6,884 nt of DNA from assembly GCA_015492395.1 (NCBI GenBank), contig WGFD01000095.1:1-6884 (forward strand), in the 5' to 3' direction. The stretch comes from Deltaproteobacteria bacterium (GTDB lineage: Bacteria > Desulfobacterota > GWC2-55-46 > S146-70). Below are positions 1 to 6,884 of this stretch, piece by piece. Position numbers and translations under genes: made by a program. The notes under the pieces were generated by a model that saw nothing but the letters and a program-made list of their open reading frames with translations, was not told the origin of the DNA and ran no database searches. The stretch's first letter is position 1; each line of letters begins with the position of its first letter.

Positions 1-722
1 ATTAAATCGAGACCCACGCTGAGTCCGTCGATCCAAGCAATAAACCTCTCCGATAGCTCTTTATCGGGGAAGTAGGCTCCATGTTGTGGAACCATCATCT
101 CAACATCCAGCGTCCGTACCATATCGACCCACATCTTCAAGGCCTTGGCGGAGGGGATATAACGCAGATGGAAGGCCTCCATATACCGGATATGCGCGTC
201 GAAGTCGGTGACAGCCGTATACTCCTGGCCGAGCGACGCCCCAAGGTCTCCGGTATACAGTATCTTGGAGGTTGGATCATACACCTGAAAGTTGCCCGGT
301 GAGTGGAGAAAGTGGGCCGGGATGATGTACAATGGTTCCCCGCCCAGCTTCACGCTCATCCCCGAATCCGGAATGGGTTTGATACGATCGAGTACAAGTT
401 GATCGACACCGAAGTGGGGGATAAACCGCATCCATAGGCCTGACAGGAGCGCCTCGGCACTTGTTACCATAAGCCACCCGTTGGCGGCGGCGATTATATC
501 GGGATCCTGGTGTGAAAAGAAGATATACCTGAGACCATCCACCGGCATCAAGGAGGACAGTTCGGCAAAGAGAGACATGTACACCTTATGTCCGCCGGGA
601 TCCAGTATCATCGCCTCACTGCCGTTTACTATGATATGCTGGTTGGACTGAACCATGGCCCCCGAGCTCAAATCGTCGAACATTATGTTGGTGTGGTTAC
701 CGGACTCGTACAAGGTGATCAT
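1..722 (-). CDS. MBL-fold ODP-type (oxygen-binding di-iron) protein, 3'-truncated by window edge
   Basis: 240 codons are visible and the frame is open to the left edge, so the C-terminus is missing. The fold is the metallo-beta-lactamase domain of A-type flavoproteins (FprA/ODP). Metal-site candidates are SHQDPDI (H71, D73, D75), AHFLHSPGN (H137, H140), YTGDLG (D159) and VPQHG (H214). Flavodiiron proteins normally have HxExDH; here Glu is Asp and the last His is Ile (I76), as I recall for stand-alone ODP proteins, which bind O2 or sense redox rather than act as full NO/O2 reductases. No flavodoxin domain is seen, but it could lie beyond the edge. It is probably cytoplasmic, since no signal peptide is visible. 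The start at 722 has GGAAGGAG (731-738) 8 nt upstream. An in-frame ATG at 770 with GGAGG (775-779) 4 nt upstream would add 16 residues. The gene is divergent from pncB. The fold is secure; the physiological role is inferred. Confidence 0.85.
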   Translation of the reverse strand, partial: MITLYESGNHTNIMFDDLSSGAMVQSNQHIIVNGSEAMILDPGGHKVYMSLFAELSSLMPVDGLRYIFFSHQDPDIIAAANGWLMVTSAEALLSGLWMRFIPHFGVDQLVLDRIKPIPDSGMSVKLGGEPLYIIPAHFLHSPGNFQVYDPTSKILYTGDLGASLGQEYTAVTDFDAHIRYMEAFHLRYIPSAKALKMWVDMVRTLDVEMMVPQHGAYFPDKELSERFIAWIDGLSVGLDL

Positions 723-901
723 CAAGCTAACTCCTTCCCGTTTAGAAGCAACACGGCCGTCCAGGCCCATGTATCCTCCACTAGTAGTTTCGGTATTTCC
801 CGAAATAGCTTTAACTGATTGCCACAAAAAATTGACCCCTTGGAAAGACTCCGGTCGGCCGCTTAACGGAACCATATTGTCGCGATGGCCGGCCCTTCAC
901 T

Positions 902-916
902 CTTTGAAGCTCAAAG
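902..916. promoter_or_regulatory. Inverted repeat upstream of the pncB promoter, possible operator
   Basis: CTTTGA-AGC-TCAAAG is a perfect 6-bp inverted repeat with a 3-bp centre, the size of a dimeric helix-turn-helix regulator site. It lies between the divergent genes, 53 bp upstream of the -35 box. That it binds anything is inference; a 6-bp repeat can occur by chance. Confidence 0.25.
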
Positions 917-968
917 GCAAAGTAAAGCTCTCTCCATGACGTAATGGTGGCTTTTGGCGAGGATTCCT

Positions 969-997
969 TTGACATGAAATGAGAAGATAACTATAAT
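969..997 (+). promoter_or_regulatory. Consensus sigma-70 promoter of pncB
   Basis: TTGACA at 969-974 and TATAAT at 992-997 are both perfect matches to the consensus, separated by the optimal 17 bp. Transcription should start near 1003-1006, giving a leader of about 30 nt, too short for a riboswitch. The Shine-Dalgarno GGAGG (1025-1029) and ATG (1034) follow. Such a strong core promoter suggests high or repressor-controlled expression. Confidence 0.85.
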
Positions 998-1033
998 TAC
1001 ACTGCAGGTAGATCGTGAACAGATGGAGGCCGG

Positions 1034-2200
1034 ATGTTCCATATCGCCGATCCCGATGATATAAGGTCCGGAAAGGTTACCGATGTTTACTTCGCCAGGA
1101 CCCTCGAGATACTCCAGAAGAAGGGTATAGACAAGAGGGTACGGGCGGAGTTCTTCGCCAAAAAGCTGCCCGACGGCTGGCCTTGGGGTATATTGGCCGG
1201 TGTTGAGGAGGTGGCGCATCTCATGGAGGGCAAGCCCGTCAATATAAGGGCCATGGAGGAGGGGACGTTGTTTCATCCATGGGAGCCCGTGATGGAGATA
1301 GAGGGTATGTACACCGGTTTCTGTGTCTTTGAAACCGCTGTACTGGGGCTCATATGCCAGTCGACCGGTATAGCGACCAAGGCAGCCAGGATAAGGATAG
1401 CGGCCGGTGAAAGACTGGTGGTAAGCTTCGGGGCCAGGAGGATGCACCCGGCCTTGGCACCCATGATCGAGCGTGCAGCCTTCCTGGGCGGATGTAACGG
1501 GGTGGCTGTAATCGCCAGCGCCGAACTACTGGAGACGGAGCCCGTCGGTACGATGCCGCATGCCCTCATACTGGTCATCGGTGATACACTCGGGGCCACA
1601 AGGGCCTTCGACGAGGTGGTGGACGAAAAGGTCAAGCGCGTCTCGCTGATAGATACCTTCAATGACGAGAAGTTTGAGGCCATACGTGTCGCGGAGGGTA
1701 TGGAGGGCAGACTCTACGCAGTGCGCCTTGATACGCCGGCCACCAGGCGGGGCGACTTCTATCGCATCTTCGAGGAGGTGAGGTGGGAGTTGGACCTGCG
1801 CGGCTTTAAGGACGTAAAGCTCTTCGCAAGCGGTGGGTTGGATGAGACGGAGGTCATTCGACTCAGGCCTCTGGTAGATGCCTTCGGCGTGGGGACGTCC
1901 ATAAGCGATGCGCCTGTAGTAGACTTCGCCATGGATATCATGGAGGTGGAGGGAAAACCCTTTGCCAAGAGGGGGAAGTGGTCCGGAGCAAAAGAGGTAT
2001 TCGGGTGCGACAGGTGCGGCGGCAGGAAGGTGGTGCCCCTCTTACTGAAGCTCGAACGGTGCGGATGTGGCGGGCTTTACGAACCTCTCCTCAAGCCGCT
2101 CATCCGTGGCGGCCGCCTCTCCAGAGAACTTCCAAAGCCGAAGGTTATAAGAGAACATGTGTTAAAAGAGATTCACGGTCTCTCTCTCGACTCCCCGTAG
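1034..2200 (+). CDS. pncB: Nicotinate phosphoribosyltransferase, archaeal-type with C-terminal zinc ribbon
   Basis: 388 aa. Joins nicotinate to PRPP, with ATP hydrolysis, to give nicotinate mononucleotide in the Preiss-Handler NAD salvage route; cytoplasmic. The whole length resembles the Thermoplasma acidophilum enzyme as I remember it: N-terminal SGKVTDVYF (12-20), ICQSTGIATKA (107-117), SFGARRMHPA (131-140), GTMPHAL (172-178), RLDTPATRRG (231-240), SGGLDE (266-271) and GVGTSIS (285-291), the last two forming the phosphoribosyl-binding end of the TIM-like barrel. The tail carries four cysteines, CDRC (325-328) and CGC (343-345), matching the zinc knuckle of that subfamily and absent from the enterobacterial PncB type. 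The start fits the family N-terminus and has GGAGG (1025-1029) 4 nt upstream. It is a single-gene transcript from a consensus promoter and ends 6 bp from the convergent deacetylase remnant. Quinolinate or nicotinamide as substrate is less likely. Confidence 0.93.
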   Translation: MFHIADPDDIRSGKVTDVYFARTLEILQKKGIDKRVRAEFFAKKLPDGWPWGILAGVEEVAHLMEGKPVNIRAMEEGTLFHPWEPVMEIEGMYTGFCVFETAVLGLICQSTGIATKAARIRIAAGERLVVSFGARRMHPALAPMIERAAFLGGCNGVAVIASAELLETEPVGTMPHALILVIGDTLGATRAFDEVVDEKVKRVSLIDTFNDEKFEAIRVAEGMEGRLYAVRLDTPATRRGDFYRIFEEVRWELDLRGFKDVKLFASGGLDETEVIRLRPLVDAFGVGTSISDAPVVDFAMDIMEVEGKPFAKRGKWSGAKEVFGCDRCGGRKVVPLLLKLERCGCGGLYEPLLKPLIRGGRLSRELPKPKVIREHVLKEIHGLSLDSP

Positions 2201-2206
2201 CCCCTC

Positions 2207-2377
2207 CTATTCCAGCCCCGCTATCCTGCCGGCTTCAGTGATACTCTTTATCGCCGAGGAGTATCTTTCGTCGTCCCTTAAAAGTCGAGACACCTTGACG
2301 AATCTATAACCGCGATCCCGCAAGCCATCTATGATCTCGCCGAGACTCTCAACCGCCCTGTCCGCCTTTCTCTTCAT
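2207..2377 (-). CDS. 56-aa ORF made from the deacetylase C-terminal remnant, possibly translated
   Basis: The C-terminal piece of the broken deacetylase starts at its own ATG, preceded by AAGGAGG (2382-2388) 4 nt upstream. The ATG overlaps the TGA that ends the preceding fragment (ATGA at 2374-2377). The ribosome-binding sequence is the codons for Lys-Glu-Val of the conserved LFKEV stretch, so it is probably accidental. The product is charged, with no membrane segment and no known stand-alone function. It is included because the local signals would allow translation; it is most simply a pseudogene remnant. Confidence 0.2.
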   Translation of the reverse strand: MKRKADRAVESLGEIIDGLRDRGYRFVKVSRLLRDDERYSSAIKSITEAGRIAGLE

Positions 2378-3127
2378 TTGACCTCCTTGAAGAGTCTTGC
2401 CGTACCACGGAGTTCCCTCTCCAGAAAAACCCTGTCGATACCGGGTAGTGTAATATGCCTGAAGTTGCTGATGTAGGTTGTCAGATGGGGGTGGGTCAGG
2501 GTGTGGTTGCCGATTTCGTGCCCGTCGTTTACCATCGCCTTGACCATCTCCGGATATCTCTCTATAAAACCTCCGGAAATAAAGATCGTAGTCGTTATAC
2601 CCCTATTCTTTAATATGTCCAGGATCTCCCTGGCCTCAGCCGCTTCCGCGCCCCCGTCGAACGTCAGGAACAGCTCCTTCCTGGATGGGGTGGCCCTGCT
2701 TATATCGGCCGGTACGAATGACGCAACTCCATCTTTCTTTTGTCACAACAGTGATGTGACGCGCACTCATTTTCTCCTCCACCTCGGCCTTGGCCTGTAC
2801 CTGTGACAGAGGAGGGGGATGGTCTGCGAAGAGCCGGGCCTTTCCCGGATGGATGCTGGTGTAGATATGGATGAGGGAGAGCGAGGTGATGCTCAGAAGA
2901 ACGCTTTCCTTTAATATCCCGGGAACCAGCCTCTCGTACGTGTGCCTTATACCGTGCCCGGCATGGCGACCGTCCCACGTCGATGTTTCACCGGAGCGGA
3001 CCTCGTTGAAGAGGCGATCACCCAAAGACAGGCCACTCAGGGCAAACAAAACGGCCCCTTTCACAAGAAAAAGGCATATGGCCTTGGTGCCGTTCACGAC
3101 GAACATCCTTACAACTATGTAGTACAT
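2207..3127 (-). pseudogene. Broken polysaccharide deacetylase (NodB/CE4 family): frameshift plus internal deletion
   Basis: Three pieces read in order on the minus strand. (a) 3127 to about 2740: an N-terminal part with two hydrophobic stretches, not recognised as a family, ending in HITVVTK. (b) About 2742 to 2374: the first half of a NodB domain, with LFLTFDGG (motif 1, metal/catalytic Asp) and GNHTLTHPHL (motif 2, HxxxH metal ligands), ending LFKEVK-stop. (c) 2377-2207: the C-terminal helix and strand, RAVESLGEIIDGLRDRGYRF. Pieces (a) and (b) are joined by a +1 shift at the AAAA run (plus-strand TTTT 2738-2741); removing one A restores VTKKDGVASF. Between (b) and (c) about 90-100 residues expected in relatives are absent, including the WRAPYG-type motif 3 and the LMHLGT-type motif 5, so the product could not be catalytic. 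Intact relatives remove acetyl groups from cell-wall or surface polysaccharide outside the cytoplasm. The original start is uncertain: frame (a) stays open upstream to about 3317 and ATG 3127 lacks a good ribosome-binding site. Confidence 0.75.
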
Positions 3128-3499
3128 ATCATCCAGGAATACTTTTGCAACAGAGTGGATGTTACGTGGTGATGATTTGACCGCTGAAGTGACATATCTG
3201 AGATGTCCTTCAGCCTTCGCGGAGAGTGTTCCGCATGCCTTACGAATGATCCTTGAGTTGGAATACAGAGCAGTGGAGGGAGACCTTCCTGTCGCAGTAG
3301 AGGCACCGCCTCCTTTCTAATCTCTCGGACTCCGGCCGGTAGGACATGCCGGTCCTTCCCCCTTCTCCCCCTCTTTATGTCACTTCTTTCCGCACAAACC
3401 CACTTTCCCGGAACCATACACTACATCCGGGTTACACCTGCACAGGGTCTTTACGCGCCGGCCTTTTTCATCAGGAAGATTTGAGATACCATACGACCA
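3128..3499. other. Region between the deacetylase remnant and gyrB with no convincing gene
   Basis: 372 bp downstream of gyrB. It contains only short minus-strand ORFs: a 35-aa ORF (3240-3347) and a 39-codon cysteine-containing tail in frame with gyrB directly after its stop (3380-3499). The frame of the deacetylase N-terminal piece also remains open through 3128 to about 3317 without an obvious start. CCCGGA-13 nt-TCCGGG (3407-3431) can pair, but no T-run follows on either strand, so no terminator for gyrB is called. No tRNA, repeat array or mobile-element end was seen. It may be decayed coding sequence. Confidence 0.5.
3240..3347 (-). CDS. Hypothetical 35-aa cysteine-containing small ORF
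   Basis: The ORF runs from ATG 3347 to TAA 3240. A purine-rich AAGGA lies 5 nt upstream of the ATG, a plausible ribosome-binding site. The product is arginine-rich at the start (ERLERRR) and has CLYC followed by HC (C15, C18, H25, C26), which could form a small zinc site. I do not recognise a family. It sits about 150 bp downstream of gyrB on the same strand and could be read from that transcript. Chance is a serious alternative at this length, particularly next to a decayed gene. Confidence 0.22.
   Translation of the reverse strand: MSYRPESERLERRRCLYCDRKVSLHCSVFQLKDHS

Positions 3500-6884
<3,385 letters not shown>

Larger units (their letters stand above)
723..1033. promoter_or_regulatory. 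Divergent intergenic region between ODP-like gene and pncB
   Basis: 311 bp without a convincing gene. It holds the ribosome-binding site(s) of the leftward ODP-like gene, the rightward pncB promoter (969-997), and two perfect inverted repeats. One is TTTCGG-6 nt-CCGAAA at 788-805, just upstream of the leftward gene. The other is CTTTGA-AGC-TCAAAG at 902-916, about 53 bp upstream of the pncB -35 box. Either could be an operator, but no known regulator motif was recognised. No clear sigma-70 or sigma-54 promoter was found for the leftward gene. Its reading frame stays open upstream to about 896 without looking coding. Confidence 0.6.

Noticed and set aside
723..830. Possible riboswitch in the leader of the ODP-like gene (GGCAA at 819-823 pairing with TTGCT at 747-751, enclosing two small hairpins)
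   Set aside because: The closing stem is only 5 bp with one wobble pair, and no conserved core of a known riboswitch such as c-di-GMP-I could be found.
2240..2265. GATACTC...GAGTATC inverted repeat 40 bp after pncB as a terminator
   Set aside because: The 7-bp stem is AT-rich, the loop is 12 nt, and only TTT follows. It also lies inside the deacetylase C-terminal coding remnant, so it is too weak to call.
3115..3417. 100-aa minus-strand ORF between the deacetylase remnant and gyrB
   Set aside because: The composition is non-protein-like, it has no family resemblance, and it overlaps other weak frames.
3407..3431. CCCGGA/TCCGGG hairpin as the gyrB terminator
   Set aside because: No T-run follows on the minus strand and the loop is 13 nt.

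Overview
This window looks like chromosomal DNA from a Gram-negative bacterium. GyrB carries the insert of roughly 170 residues in its C-terminal half that is typical of Gram-negative enzymes. Codon use (frequent ATA for Ile and AGG for Arg) and the mix of genes would fit a Desulfobacterota- or Nitrospirota-like lineage, but the sequence alone does not settle the taxon.

Layout, left to right. Positions 1-722 (minus strand, running off the left edge) encode a metallo-beta-lactamase-fold protein of the ODP / flavodiiron oxygen-binding type. A 311-bp divergent intergenic region follows, with a perfect consensus sigma-70 promoter facing right. It drives pncB (1034-2200, plus strand), an archaeal-type nicotinate phosphoribosyltransferase of NAD salvage with a C-terminal four-cysteine zinc ribbon. 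Facing it, 6 bp away, is a broken polysaccharide deacetylase (2207-3127, minus strand) with a +1 frameshift and a missing middle part of the catalytic domain. About 370 bp between this pseudogene and gyrB (3128-3499) hold only very short ORFs, two of them with several cysteines, and no convincing gene. The right half is the replication block: gyrB (3500-5929, minus), overlapped by 4 bp by the upstream dnaN (5926-6884, minus, N-terminus beyond the right edge).

How they work together. dnaN (sliding clamp) and gyrB (gyrase ATPase/TOPRIM subunit) are almost certainly co-transcribed and translationally coupled. recF, which often lies between them, is absent from this junction. The remaining genes are metabolic or accessory and have no evident functional link to the replication pair. 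The main curiosities are the twice-damaged deacetylase, the recF-less overlap, the altered metal-ligand motif in the ODP-like protein, and the small cysteine-containing ORFs downstream of gyrB. I did not find a clear undescribed multigene system here.
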